27,315 nt of DNA from JAWOGN01 sp046496815 (GTDB lineage: Bacteria; Desulfobacterota; DSM-4660; Desulfatiglandales; Desulfatiglandaceae). The notes below the pieces were generated by a model that made no database searches, was not told where the DNA came from, and worked only from the letters and a program-made list of their open reading frames with translations. Position 1 is the first letter of the stretch. Each line of letters starts with the position of its first letter. Made by a program: the position numbers and the translations under genes. Positions 6,842 through 15,076 of this stretch are shown here, one piece after another. The stretch covers positions 1 to 27,315 of the forward strand of contig JAWOGN010000118.1 in assembly GCA_046496815.1 (NCBI GenBank), given 5' to 3'.

Positions 6842-7951
6842 CTATCGACCTGTGCCGAGAAAGACCTTCAGCGCATCGTAAATCGATTCCTTGTTCTTGA
6901 TTTCCGCGGAGAGCACTTTCTCCTTTTTTTCTGCGTTGATTTTCTCTCGAAGGAGCTTGAGGAAATGACCCGAGCCATAGGCCCCCTCTACTTGACCATA
7001 GCAGAAAACATTGACCGCAGGCACGATGTGCTCCAAGCGCTCCAGCGCCTTCTCATCATCGTCGCTGAAATTGTCCCCATCGGTGAAGTGAAACGGGTAG
7101 ATATTGTATTCCTCGGGTGAAAATGTCTCCTGAATCAGCCCGATACAGATTTCGTAGGCCGAGGAGATGCGGGTGCCCCCGCTTTCTCGGGTATGAAAAA
7201 AAGTCTCTTGGTCCACCTCCCTGGCGGCCGCATCATGAATGATGAAACGACGCTCCACGCCTGAGTATTGCGCGGCGAGCCACGTATCGATCCAGAAGGA
7301 AGTGAGTCGGACCATTTCCTTCTGGGCGTCTCCCATGGAACCGGACACGTCCATCATATAGATGACCACGGCGTTGGACTCCGGTTCAAAGGTCGTCTTC
7401 CACGAACGGTAACGCTTGTCTTCCTTTACCGGCCAAACTCTGGGTTCTGAGGGATCGTACGTCCCGGATATGACCTGTCTCCGAAGCGCCTGCCGAAACG
7501 TTCGCTTGAAATGACGCAACGATTCGGGTCCCGTCTTGGCAATCCCGACATATTTATCCTTTTCCGAACTGATATTCTTTTTGCCCCGAGGTTCAATATC
7601 GGGCAGTTCGAGTTCCTCCGCCATGATTTCCGCCAGTTCCTCGATGGTCATCTCGACCTCAAGGATGTGCTCGCCCGGTTCCGATCCGGCCCCTCCCTCG
7701 CCCTGAGTGTCGGGGTCGTAGGCCACCGGGTCTCCCGGGTTGCCCGCTCCTCGCCCTACACCCTGATCAGCCTTGCCGAAACGGAACCGAGGAATTTCCA
7801 ACTCAGGCAGCGGAATAGAGACGAGATCCTTGCCTTTCCGTCCGATGAGTTCGCCTCTTGAAAGGTATTTTCTGATGCCGGAGCGGACGGCTCCTCGGAC
7901 AATTTTCTTGAATCTCGCCCGATCACTTTCAATTCGTTTGGCCATGTACAT
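6842..7951 (-). CDS. yeaH: DUF444 / YeaH family von Willebrand A protein
   Basis: This is the middle gene of the PrkA-YeaH-SpoVR set. The protein has 369 residues, somewhat shorter than E. coli YeaH. The N-terminal part is basic. The region at 60-130 is Gly/Glu-rich and possibly disordered. A von Willebrand A fold follows, with the metal-ion motif D-V-S-G-S (about residue 200), a Thr in G-G-T-R-I-S-S, and F-T-D-G-D-N. These are the MIDAS residues that bind a divalent ion and a partner protein. It starts 10 bases after prkA. Two in-frame ATG codons are possible, at 7951 and 7945; neither has a strong ribosome site. In E. coli, yeaG and yeaH form an operon linked to nitrogen starvation. The mechanism is unknown. 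Confidence 0.93.
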   Translation of the reverse strand: MYMAKRIESDRARFKKIVRGAVRSGIRKYLSRGELIGRKGKDLVSIPLPELEIPRFRFGKADQGVGRGAGNPGDPVAYDPDTQGEGGAGSEPGEHILEVEMTIEELAEIMAEELELPDIEPRGKKNISSEKDKYVGIAKTGPESLRHFKRTFRQALRRQVISGTYDPSEPRVWPVKEDKRYRSWKTTFEPESNAVVIYMMDVSGSMGDAQKEMVRLTSFWIDTWLAAQYSGVERRFIIHDAAAREVDQETFFHTRESGGTRISSAYEICIGLIQETFSPEEYNIYPFHFTDGDNFSDDDEKALERLEHIVPAVNVFCYGQVEGAYGSGHFLKLLREKINAEKKEKVLSAEIKNKESIYDALKVFLGTGR

Positions 7952-7961
7952 AGAACTTTCT

Positions 7962-10025
7962 CTAGGCTTTCGAATCCCCCTCCTTCAGGTCACCTCTGGC
8001 AAAGATAGATGCCACAAAGTTGAGAACATCGGTGGCGCACACCTCACAATAGCCATACTTTTTTATCAGGCGGTGCTTCACCACGTCGATCTTTTCCTGG
8101 GTGTCCGTATCGACGACTTTTGAGACCAGACTGGTGAGCTTGATGGTGTCCTTCTGATCCTCGAAGAGCTTGAGCTCCAGTGCCCGATTCAGCCGTTCAT
8201 TGGTCGAATAATCAAAAATCCTTCCTTCTACGGCCAGGGCACCGATATAGTTCATGATCTCTCTTCGAAAATCGTCCTTACGACTTTCCGGAATCTCAAT
8301 TTTTTCCTCGATGGATCGCATGAGCTGCGCGTTCGGCTCTTCGTATTCGCCCGTGTATTTGTTTTTGACCTTTTCTTTCTGTGTATACGCCTTGATATTG
8401 TCGATATAGTTTCCGCAAAGCCGCTTGATCGCCTCTTCGTCGGCACAGATGGCCCGCTGCACTTCGTTCTTCGTCACCTCGGCGTATTCATCCTTGACCA
8501 CGGTCAACAATTCTTTAAACCGCTTTTTCCGGTCTTCGGAGGTAATGAGGCTGTGGTTGGCCAACCCCGCTTCGAGTGTATTCAAGACCATGAAGGGATT
8601 CACACAACCGTCGGCCTCTTCGGAAACCAGCGCATTGGAAATCTTGTCCTGAATGTATCGGGGCGATATTCCATCCATGCCTTCCCGCTCCGCATCATCC
8701 TTGAGTTCCTTGATGTTCTCCTCGGTAAACCCGGGGAGGGTTTTTCCATTATAGAGCTTGAGTTTCTGGAGGAGCGTCAGGTTTGCTTTTTTCGGGTCTT
8801 CCAATCGGGTGAGTATGGCCCACATGGCCGCCATCTCCAGCGTGTGAGGGGCGATGTGCTTTCCTTGGATCTTTTCCGGCCGATAATCCTTTTCGTATAT
8901 TTTGAGTTCGTCGGAAAGACGGGTGATATAGGGAATGTCGATTTTGACGGTACGATCGCGCAGCGCCTCCATGAATTCATTGTTTTGGAGCTTCTTGTAT
9001 TCCGGCTCGTTGGTGTGGCCGATGATCACTTCGTCGATATCGGTCTGGGGAAATTTCTTGGGCTTGATCACGTGCTCCTGCGAAGCACCAAGCAAATCGT
9101 AAAGAAATGCAACATCCAGCTTGAGGACTTCAACAAACTCAATCAACCCTCGGTTGGCCACGTTGAATTCACCATCGAAATTAAACGCACGGGGGTCTGA
9201 ATCCGAGCCATAGGTGGCGATCTTGCGGTAGTTGATATCGCCTGTCAGTTCGGTTGAATCCTGGTTCTTTTCATCTTTGGGCTGGAAGGTCCCGATCCCT
9301 AGGCGGTCTTGCTCTGAAAGAATGAGTCGACGAACCACCACATGGTCAAGGACTCTTTTCAAGTCTCCCGAATACGCTTGCATCAAGCTTCGAAAAGTGA
9401 GGCGGCAGAAAGGACAGAGGTCGCCATCCACAAAAATCTTCAAGTGACCGTTCAACTTGGCGTTTATGTCTTCAATCAAGGGGGTGCGTATCTCTTTGGG
9501 AATTAAATGGAGCGGCTCTTCGTGCATCGGGCATGACTCGATGACCTCGTTGCCGTCCGCATCGCTGAGACGCCAGGCAAATGTGTAAAGTGCGCCTTCA
9601 TTGGTCTTTGAATAGGCCTCGAGTCCCTTCTTAAGCAGGCGAACGATCGTGCTTTTTGCCGACCCCACAGGACCGTGGAGAAGCAGCACGCGACGTTCCG
9701 TCCCATAGTGACGCGAGGCCGACTTGAAGATATTGACCTGATGCATCAGCGGCCCTTCGAGGCCGTAAACGGCATCTTCACCATCATTCCCGGGATCCGA
9801 AAAAAACCTGTACCGTATCAGCTTTTCCTTGTTCTCGATGTAGGGTTCCGTCCCGCAGGAAATTATCATGTCATAGATACGTTGAAAGGCATTGCGCAAT
9901 ATTTCAGGCCGCCGACTGACAATCTCAAGGTAGTCGGCCATTGTGCCTTCCCAGTGCAGCTCCTGGTATGCGATGTCTTGCGTGTACTTTTCGATCAGTG
10001 ATTGGATTTCTTGCTGGTAGGACAT
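7962..10025 (-). CDS. prkA: PrkA / YeaG serine protein kinase (AAA+ related)
   Basis: This 687-residue protein has the full length and layout of the PrkA family: an N-terminal AAA+ core and a C-terminal kinase-like domain. A Walker A motif, G-P-V-G-S-A-K-S-T, lies at 118-126. A Cys-rich segment, C-P-F-C-R-L-T-F, lies at about 205-212. E-F-V-E-V-L-K and the I-I-G-H-T-N-E-P-E segment are also typical. PrkA (YeaG in E. coli) is a cytoplasmic kinase or ATPase linked to nutrient starvation and, in Bacillus, to sporulation control. The ATG at 10025 has an excellent site (GGGAGGTG). It is the first gene of the operon with DUF444 and spoVR. A sigma-54 promoter match lies about 190 bases upstream. Family call is secure. 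Confidence 0.96.
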   Translation of the reverse strand: MSYQQEIQSLIEKYTQDIAYQELHWEGTMADYLEIVSRRPEILRNAFQRIYDMIISCGTEPYIENKEKLIRYRFFSDPGNDGEDAVYGLEGPLMHQVNIFKSASRHYGTERRVLLLHGPVGSAKSTIVRLLKKGLEAYSKTNEGALYTFAWRLSDADGNEVIESCPMHEEPLHLIPKEIRTPLIEDINAKLNGHLKIFVDGDLCPFCRLTFRSLMQAYSGDLKRVLDHVVVRRLILSEQDRLGIGTFQPKDEKNQDSTELTGDINYRKIATYGSDSDPRAFNFDGEFNVANRGLIEFVEVLKLDVAFLYDLLGASQEHVIKPKKFPQTDIDEVIIGHTNEPEYKKLQNNEFMEALRDRTVKIDIPYITRLSDELKIYEKDYRPEKIQGKHIAPHTLEMAAMWAILTRLEDPKKANLTLLQKLKLYNGKTLPGFTEENIKELKDDAEREGMDGISPRYIQDKISNALVSEEADGCVNPFMVLNTLEAGLANHSLITSEDRKKRFKELLTVVKDEYAEVTKNEVQRAICADEEAIKRLCGNYIDNIKAYTQKEKVKNKYTGEYEEPNAQLMRSIEEKIEIPESRKDDFRREIMNYIGALAVEGRIFDYSTNERLNRALELKLFEDQKDTIKLTSLVSKVVDTDTQEKIDVVKHRLIKKYGYCEVCATDVLNFVASIFARGDLKEGDSKA

Positions 10026-10218
10026 GGCTTCACCTCCCGTTTTCGGGTCCCGGCAGACCGCATAGGGTCGAAACCTTCTAAGAGGCGAGCTTGATGATGC
10101 GCGTGATCCGGCTTTTTACCGAACCGAGCTGTCATTGTCGAGGTCCTGGAGTCGGAGGAACACAGTGCGAAAAAAATGCTGCAAGGACCAAGTTCATATT
10201 GCGTTGGGAACCAAAGGC

Positions 10219-10234
10219 AGCAATTAGCATGCCA
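10219..10234 (-). promoter_or_regulatory. Sigma-54 promoter for the prkA-DUF444-spoVR operon
   Basis: The minus strand reads TGGCATGCTAATTGCT. This matches the RpoN consensus TGGCAC-N5-TTGCW with one mismatch, and has the required ten bases between the GG and GC pairs. Transcription would start near 10208 and give a leader of about 180 bases before the prkA ATG. The E. coli homologues yeaGH are, to my knowledge, transcribed from a sigma-54/NtrC-dependent promoter, so the match has functional support. Confidence 0.75.
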
Positions 10235-10780
10235 GACTGCCGATCCAAGCACTTTTCCGTTCAAACCACATGATCACAAGCCTTTTCCTGCGTCCGGAAG
10301 GTTTCTTCGGATGGGCGGCGGCGGTTCCCATCATTTTGTGTCAGGATTTTGACGGGTCGTGTAAGCGGATCCCAGCGGATCATTTGCAAGCGGGTTGATT
10401 TTCAACAGCCGGCGTTATCGATTTGCTTATATTACCCCATGCCCCCTTCCGCATTCCATGGGACGTTCCATTCTGCAGGCTGAAAAGCCTCGGCGAACAA
10501 TAAACGCTTGAATTGACTTCCGTTAGGTATGCTCGAAATTCACGAAACACAGCAACCCAATGCGATAAGACGACACACGTTCGTTCAAATGGCTCAAAAT
10601 GGATTCTTCGGTTCATTTTGTGATGGTTTTTTTTGGACTAAATTCCACGTACTTTATAAAACGAAATTCACCAAGCCATTGAAGTTGGAAAAGCCGGCAA
10701 TATCTCCCTGTTCGGGCGGCTTTGAGCGGCAAACCAAACGCTCCGACGAGATTGACAATCCCGAAACGACTCTCAAAAGA

Positions 10781-10796
10781 TGGCATCTGTATTGCA
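10781..10796 (+). promoter_or_regulatory. Sigma-54 promoter for the DUF3568 lipoprotein
   Basis: TGGCATCTGTATTGCA matches TGGCAC-N5-TTGCW with one mismatch, the same C-to-T change as in the divergent prkA promoter, and has the exact GG-N10-GC spacing. The predicted start near 10807 gives a leader of about 70 bases. There is no competing gene on this strand. Confidence 0.7.
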
Positions 10797-10877
10797 AAGC
10801 ATCATCGGTCTGCGAGAATGCATTATCAAACGCAAGCATTCTTTCATTCGGATACCGATTTCTAGGGAGGTTAGGTT

Positions 10878-11309
10878 ATGGATACGAAACAGTTTTCCCG
10901 ACCATTAAGGAAAGACATAATAAAAGGCTTGATATCGATGGGTATGTGTTTGTTCTTTGTGGGATGTGCACCAGTGGTTCGCCTTGATGGGGGCACCGCG
11001 GCCGGTATTTCAGGTTATAATTATTCTCTGGGTAAAATGACGGTTATTTTTCAAGCCAATTTTATGGACACGTGGGACGGAACGCTCATCGCTCTCAAGA
11101 AAATGGAGTTATATGTCGAAACAAACGAGCATAGTCTTACCAAAGGCAAAATCCTTGCTTGGGGTTCGGATATGACACCCGTGAAGATTTCCATTGCCTA
11201 CCAATCGCTTGAGGAAACAGAGGTGGCTATAAAAGTGGGAAAATTGGGAGAAAAGGATGCCTCTGTGGGTATCACCGAGCAAATCAGAAAAGCTCTCTTT
11301 GAGGCATAG
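10878..11309 (+). CDS. DUF3568-type small lipoprotein
   Basis: This 143-residue protein has a basic start, a hydrophobic stretch and a lipobox ending at Cys (F-F-V-G-C, Cys at about residue 30), so it is probably lipid-anchored. The mature part has the DUF3568 pattern: a Gly/Ala-rich stretch after the Cys (T-A-A-G-I-S-G-Y), then W-D-G-T-L-I-A-L-K-K-M, then beta strands with K-I-S-I-A-Y and a closing helix. Family members occur mainly in Desulfobacterota and relatives; their function is unknown to me. The ATG follows AGGGAGGTTAGG. A sigma-54 promoter match lies 82 bases upstream, divergent from that of prkA, which suggests linked control. The lipoprotein call is strong, the family call is good. 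Confidence 0.82.
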   Translation: MDTKQFSRPLRKDIIKGLISMGMCLFFVGCAPVVRLDGGTAAGISGYNYSLGKMTVIFQANFMDTWDGTLIALKKMELYVETNEHSLTKGKILAWGSDMTPVKISIAYQSLEETEVAIKVGKLGEKDASVGITEQIRKALFEA

Positions 11310-12078
11310 CACGGCAGAGGAATGCGTTGACCGGAAGAAATGATTGAATATCGAAGCCACCCCCTCGTTCCGTGACTTTCCAACAACAGGAATACAGAAA
11401 ATCACACCACTGCGGTTCCAACACATCGGCTCCCGGATTTTGCACAGCCGGTTACGATACGTTCACATATGAAGAAGCAACCCGGAGTCAATCGGACAGG
11501 TCCGAACGTGTCGTATTCCTGTTTTGCAGGGATATTTCTGATCTAATTACAAATAGTTACGGTCTGGCCTTGAATTGCCCGAAACATCTTAAAAAAGTTT
11601 GGTAAGCATTTTGCTTTCCGTGTCGGGAATAAGACGATCTGCCGTAATCCGGCTATACGCCGTGCGCAAGGGCATCTGAGAGCGCAACCCCTTAAAGCGA
11701 CCGATTGACTCTGAAAACGCTTTATTTTACGAAACTTTGTTTTCGCAAACTGGGGTTCGAAGGCCAAGATATACCGGTCTGTGTGCCGAGACGGCGCGGG
11801 TCACCATACGCAACTTCATTTGTTTTCGTTATTGGGATGCCGGCGGCTGCGTCGGCGGGAAAACCGACAGAAAAAAACCAAACAAACCGGGGACAAAATT
11901 ATTTCCATATGAGGAAACCTCCCATTTTTCCTTCCGAGCGAGTGCCTGCAGAGAGGCCTTCATCCTCCCTGATAAACGCACAGTCCCTGGACCCTGACCC
12001 GACCCTCAGGACTAAATTTTGTACACTTGAATCAATTCGAATTTGGCTTCCCACTGAAAGGAGACAAAAGGCAGGACA
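11310..12078. other. 769-base gap without a recognised gene
   Basis: Short open frames occur here in several phases, but none has a good ribosome site, domain or plausible composition. A sigma-54-like sequence lies at 11600-11615. A stem GAAAAC/GTTTTC, with an inner CGAAA/TTTCG stem, lies at about 11712-11750. The base composition is AT-richer than in the flanking genes. A small RNA or a decayed gene is possible. Confidence 0.4.
11600..11615 (+). promoter_or_regulatory. Weaker sigma-54-like promoter sequence
   Basis: TGGTAAGCATTTTGCT keeps the GG-N10-GC spacing and a perfect TTGCT box, but has two mismatches in the -24 box. The next gene begins 463 bases downstream, so its target is unclear. 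It could be chance, a promoter for the small membrane protein, or one for a small RNA. Confidence 0.35.
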
Positions 12079-12483
12079 ATGCTGTTGATTATTGCGACCG
12101 GAATTTCAGTTGCTTTCTTATTCGTTCTTGTAGCGCTTTACATGATCTTTCGCGCAGACAAGTGGGATCGGTTTTTCATAAGACAACTGGAGTTTTCCAG
12201 TCCGCCGGGGAAGCCTTTTCCTGACAGGCGGCCCCATGACAGCGGTTCAGCGGCCGCCTCGGGGGCCAAAGCAAGCAACCTCAACTTACCCTTTGAAATT
12301 AGTGACAACGGCGGCAGGCGTTCGGGCATTGAAAGGAGGCGATTCGATGCTTCAAGCTCCATTCCGAAAAGCCGGACCGGTCCGGACCGAAGGCGCGGAT
12401 TCGAACGGAGAAACGGGCTCGATCGCAGAAGCGGCATTACGTTCAGGCAGGCCGGTAAAGAGCGTAGAGGTGCCTTTCGCTGA
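12079..12483 (+). CDS. Small membrane-anchored protein with Arg-Arg repeat motifs
   Basis: This 134-residue protein has one N-terminal membrane segment (residues 1-24, very hydrophobic) followed by a charged soluble tail. The tail carries a repeated motif of the form R-R-x-G-x-E/D-R-R: G-R-R-S-G-I-E-R-R-R, P-D-R-R-R-G-F-E-R-R, L-D-R-R-S-G and K-E-R-R-G. The tail is likely disordered and strongly basic, and could touch nucleic acid or phospholipid. I do not recognise a characterised family. The ATG follows AAAGGAGAC and AGGACA. A strong terminator ends the gene, which argues for real expression. The neighbouring lipoprotein is on the same strand, but 769 bases away. Confidence 0.65.
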   Translation: MLLIIATGISVAFLFVLVALYMIFRADKWDRFFIRQLEFSSPPGKPFPDRRPHDSGSAAASGAKASNLNLPFEISDNGGRRSGIERRRFDASSSIPKSRTGPDRRRGFERRNGLDRRSGITFRQAGKERRGAFR

Positions 12484-12511
12484 TCAACTGACGGAAGGTC
12501 CGCAAATCAGA

Positions 12512-12541
12512 GGGAGTGCCTTTCGGCATTGCCTTTTTTTT
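12512..12541 (+). terminator. Rho-independent terminator
   Basis: A stem AGTGCC/GGCATT with a TTTC loop is extended by an outer GG/CC pair after one mismatch, and an eight-T run follows immediately. It lies 28 bases after the stop codon of the Arg-Arg repeat protein, on its strand, and separates it from the convergent MFS gene. Confidence 0.85.
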
Positions 12542-12602
12542 GTGATTCGTGACATCCGGGGTCGCCTTAGAAACGCAGCATGGGCTACACGCGATTCATC
12601 CC

Positions 12603-13865
12603 CTAAAATTCGCCGGCTTCACTAAGGCTCCCCGAAACTTTTTCAAGTTGATGTAATCTGTAGGCAGCCCACACGGCACCAAACCCGGCCAGGCCAAAAA
12701 TGCTGAATGCCCAACCCCAGGTCATGTCATATGTGCCTGGCGTTTTGAGGGGGTTTGTCCAATCCAGGATGGCCCCGAAGACCAGCGGGGATATTGCACC
12801 TGCTCCAAATCCCAACAGAGATCTCAGCCCAAATGCCGCTCCCAAGTAGGAGGGAGTGATGACTTCGGTTAAAGCTGCCGATAGAACCGGCGAGTCCCCC
12901 AAAGCGGAAAAACCATAGAGAAGGGCAATTCCGATAACCAGGGGCAGGGACCACCCGATCGACCACCCGAACACAAAAGAGCAGATGGTGCTGATGGCGG
13001 AAGCAGTCATGATTACACGAGCGCGACCAAGCCGGTCCGAAAGCGACCCCATCACGAGTGATGCAATAAGGCCCGCCATGTGAAGTGCTGCCGTGAAATG
13101 CGCTCCCAGTCCCGCGGCGCTTAGCGTCGGCGCTCCTCCTGCGGCCGCACAGCTCGCGAGGAAGGCGGGGGCCCAGGCCCACATGCCCAAAAGTTCCCAG
13201 GTATGACACGTATAGCCGCCGATCAGCAATCGCGCAGGTTTGTTTGTGAGCACTTCTTTCCTGAAACTCTGTTCAATTTGACGTCTCACGAAAGAGACTT
13301 TCGTCTGTGCAAGGGTGACCCATGATAGAACCGAGCCGACAAGCGGTCCCAGGCATGTAACGAGAAATGAAAGCTTATATCCGCCGTACGGGAGGCTGAT
13401 TCCACTCAACACCAGGGAGAGTACATAGCTGATGGAGGTGCTTGCGATAAAACATCCCGATGCCATTCCTCGGCGCTCCACCGGATATTGATCGGCGAGA
13501 ATGATAAGGCCGGTCGTATAGGTGCCGCCCAAGGATATGCCGACGAGCGTGTAAAGAATCAAAGCAGAAAGATAGTCTCGAGCGAACAGTGCAAACCCCA
13601 GGGAAAAAAATGCGCTTACAGTCATGGAACCCAGATAGACCCGCTTGGCGCCGACGAAGTCCGTCAAGCTCGATAATGCAAACAGCGACAAGGCATAGCC
13701 TATCTGGTATCCGCCTGCAATCCCTCCCGCCGCAGCGGCCGACATCCCCCACTCCTGCCGAAGCACCGGCAGGGCCGCCGCATAAGTCATGGCCACGGTC
13801 TGGGTCAACGCCCTTGCAGAGCAAATTCCGATCAACCACCAATCCGATTTCAAAAGCAACCTCAC
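12603..13865 (-). CDS. Major facilitator superfamily transporter
   Basis: This 420-residue protein has about twelve hydrophobic segments. The loop between segments 2 and 3 carries the MFS motif A-like D-F-V-G-A-K-R, and the second half repeats it as D-R-L-G-R-A-R, which is diagnostic. The start codon is GTG at 13865 (V-R-L-L-L-K-S-D-W-W); a TTG six bases later is an alternative with a GTGAGG site. There is no upstream ATG in frame. The substrate cannot be read from sequence; the general pattern is that of a secondary importer or exporter of small organic molecules. It is divergent from the HD/hcp cluster, separated by a 359-base region holding an HcpR-type operator, so co-regulation is possible but not shown. 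Confidence 0.9.
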   Translation of the reverse strand: MRLLLKSDWWLIGICSARALTQTVAMTYAAALPVLRQEWGMSAAAAGGIAGGYQIGYALSLFALSSLTDFVGAKRVYLGSMTVSAFFSLGFALFARDYLSALILYTLVGISLGGTYTTGLIILADQYPVERRGMASGCFIASTSISYVLSLVLSGISLPYGGYKLSFLVTCLGPLVGSVLSWVTLAQTKVSFVRRQIEQSFRKEVLTNKPARLLIGGYTCHTWELLGMWAWAPAFLASCAAAGGAPTLSAAGLGAHFTAALHMAGLIASLVMGSLSDRLGRARVIMTASAISTICSFVFGWSIGWSLPLVIGIALLYGFSALGDSPVLSAALTEVITPSYLGAAFGLRSLLGFGAGAISPLVFGAILDWTNPLKTPGTYDMTWGWAFSIFGLAGFGAVWAAYRLHQLEKVSGSLSEAGEF

Positions 13866-14224
13866 GAATGTGGAAATATGATGATCTCAAATTCCCGGGG
13901 ACCCCATGACCCGCATCATTGACGGTGCCGCTTCGATCGTAGCGGTTCAGCGTTTAGGGCTCAGGATTGAAACAAGCTGACGGATCATCCTCAGTGACAA
14001 AATAGCCGATACCTGCAAACATACGGTTTCACCCGGTGGGCGAAACCGGCTTTTCTAAGTCAGTCAGTAGGCAACACATGTTTGACTTAAGTCAAGGACG
14101 ATTCCAAGTTTATGTGTTTTAATTCAAATTAAAACTTAAAATTGGTAGCAATCGTGTAACACAGTTGAAGACGGATGTAGAAAATATATATGAATCTAAA
14201 GGTTAAAAAGTTGGGAGGCACCTC
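13866..14224. other. Divergent intergenic region between the MFS gene and the HD gene
   Basis: No gene is present in these 359 bases. The stretch holds the HcpR-type palindrome at 14082-14095 and a possible -10 box at 14118-14123 for the HD gene. An AT-rich leader with a TTTTAATTCAAATTAAAA dyad lies at 14117-14134. No clear promoter for the MFS gene was found. Confidence 0.5.
14082..14095. promoter_or_regulatory. HcpR-type (CRP/FNR family) operator upstream of the HD gene
   Basis: TTGACTTAAGTCAA is a perfect 14-base palindrome. It is identical to the one upstream of hcp and fits the HcpR consensus TTGAC-N4-GTCAA that I recall for Desulfovibrio. Its centre (14088.5) lies 41.5 bases before a start predicted from a TTTAAT -10 box at 14118-14123. 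This is class II activator geometry. Confidence 0.8.
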
Positions 14225-14953
14225 ATGAAATGCCCGGGACAAGACAGCCGATATTGGAAGCCGGGAGCGATATTTGAAGCCAAATGCCCCAAGTGCGGCA
14301 ATGAAGTCGAGTTTTTTAAGGACGAAACCACGCGCATCTGCAAGAAATGTGGACACCGTTTTCTGAATCCTGAATTGGATTTCGGCTGTGCCTCCTATTG
14401 CAAATATGCGGAGCAGTGTATTGGAAACCTCCCGCCCGAACTCATCGCTCAAAAGGAGAATCTTCTCAAGGATCGGGTGGCCATCGAGATGAAGCGCTGC
14501 TTTAAACAGGACTTCAGACGAATCGGTCATGCGACGCGTGTGGCCAGATATGCCGAACAGATCGGGAAAGCGGAGCAGGGAAACCTCGCGGTCATCTTGA
14601 CGGCGGCCTATTTGCTCGACATCGACATTGACCGGACCCAACGAAATGATTCGCAGGTCTCGGCTGCAACCCAAATGGAAGGCGGGCCGGTCGGGGCAAG
14701 AGACATATTGACCAAACTGGGAGCCGGGAAAACGTTGATCGAGGAGGTCTGTGAGATCATCGCGCATCACCATCATCGGACCGGTGAAGAGAGCCTCAAC
14801 TCCCGGATTCTCTCCGATGCGGATTTGATCGCCACAATCGAAGAAAAGAAGAAACAAAACAAGGGAAATGGTGAAATACGGGCCGACATGCCGGAAAATT
14901 CCTTTTTGACGGAAAGCGGTCGCGATCTGTCAAAGAAGCTCTTGGCTCCATAG
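14225..14953 (+). CDS. Zinc-ribbon HD-domain protein linked to Hcp, HD dyad degenerate
   Basis: This 242-residue protein begins with a zinc ribbon (C21, C24, C39, C42) followed by a Cys group (C55, C59, C65). An HD phosphohydrolase-like domain occupies about 85-205. The first His is present (H102 in G-H-A-T-R-V-A-R-Y-A), as are a late H-H-H-H-R-T-G-E stretch (181-188) and D198/D200. The central HD pair reads L131-D132 (A-A-Y-L-L-D-I-D), so a metal-binding His is missing. The codon is CTC, one base from the CAC expected. The protein may be a non-catalytic or altered sensor. It has its own ribosome site (GGGAGG), its own operator and a likely terminator before hcp. The shared operator ties it to nitrosative stress, but its function is unknown. 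Confidence 0.8.
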   Translation: MKCPGQDSRYWKPGAIFEAKCPKCGNEVEFFKDETTRICKKCGHRFLNPELDFGCASYCKYAEQCIGNLPPELIAQKENLLKDRVAIEMKRCFKQDFRRIGHATRVARYAEQIGKAEQGNLAVILTAAYLLDIDIDRTQRNDSQVSAATQMEGGPVGARDILTKLGAGKTLIEEVCEIIAHHHHRTGEESLNSRILSDADLIATIEEKKKQNKGNGEIRADMPENSFLTESGRDLSKKLLAP

Positions 14954-15041
14954 CCGCGAAGGAAGCCGAAGGCTCTGGAGACGGCCCGATAATAGAGAGG
15001 ATGGATCGCGTTTAAAGGCTTTGGAAGCCGAGCATTCCCGG

Positions 15042-15068
15042 AAAAAAATGCGAGGGCGACGCTTTTTT
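15042..15068 (+). terminator. Probable intrinsic terminator after the HD gene
   Basis: An A-run with GCG and a CGC with a T-run form a weak stem: AAAAAA-t-GCG, a 7-base loop, then CGC-TTTTTT. It lies after the HD gene and just before the hcp operator. The stem has only three GC pairs, so termination may be partial. Confidence 0.5.
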
Positions 15069-15076
15069 CGCGGTAG

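Larger units (their letters stand above)
10026..10877. other. Long divergent intergenic regulatory region between prkA and a lipoprotein gene
   Basis: These 852 bases hold no convincing gene, because the open frames lack good starts and family character. Two sigma-54 type promoters point outward, at 10219-10234 (minus) and 10781-10796 (plus). The 546 bases between them are the place to expect enhancer-binding protein sites. Visible repeats there include GATGGG/CCCATC arms at 10310-10315 and 10327-10332, a GTTGATTTTCAAC palindrome at 10394-10406, and a direct repeat CGAAATTCAC at 10534-10543 and 10662-10671. None can be assigned to a known regulator. Confidence 0.6.

Noticed and set aside
10529..10987. 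Open frame of 152 codons upstream of and overlapping the lipoprotein gene
   Set aside because: It has no good ribosome site, no domain or protein-like pattern, overlaps a better-supported gene in another frame, and spans a sigma-54 promoter.
11755..11766. GGGTTCGAAGG, similar to a tRNA T-loop
   Set aside because: The upstream 65 bases do not fold into acceptor, D and anticodon arms.
11705..12088. Open frames of 86-127 codons in the gap before the Arg-Arg repeat protein
   Set aside because: Overlapping frames in different phases, no ribosome sites, and compositions without recognisable fold or family.
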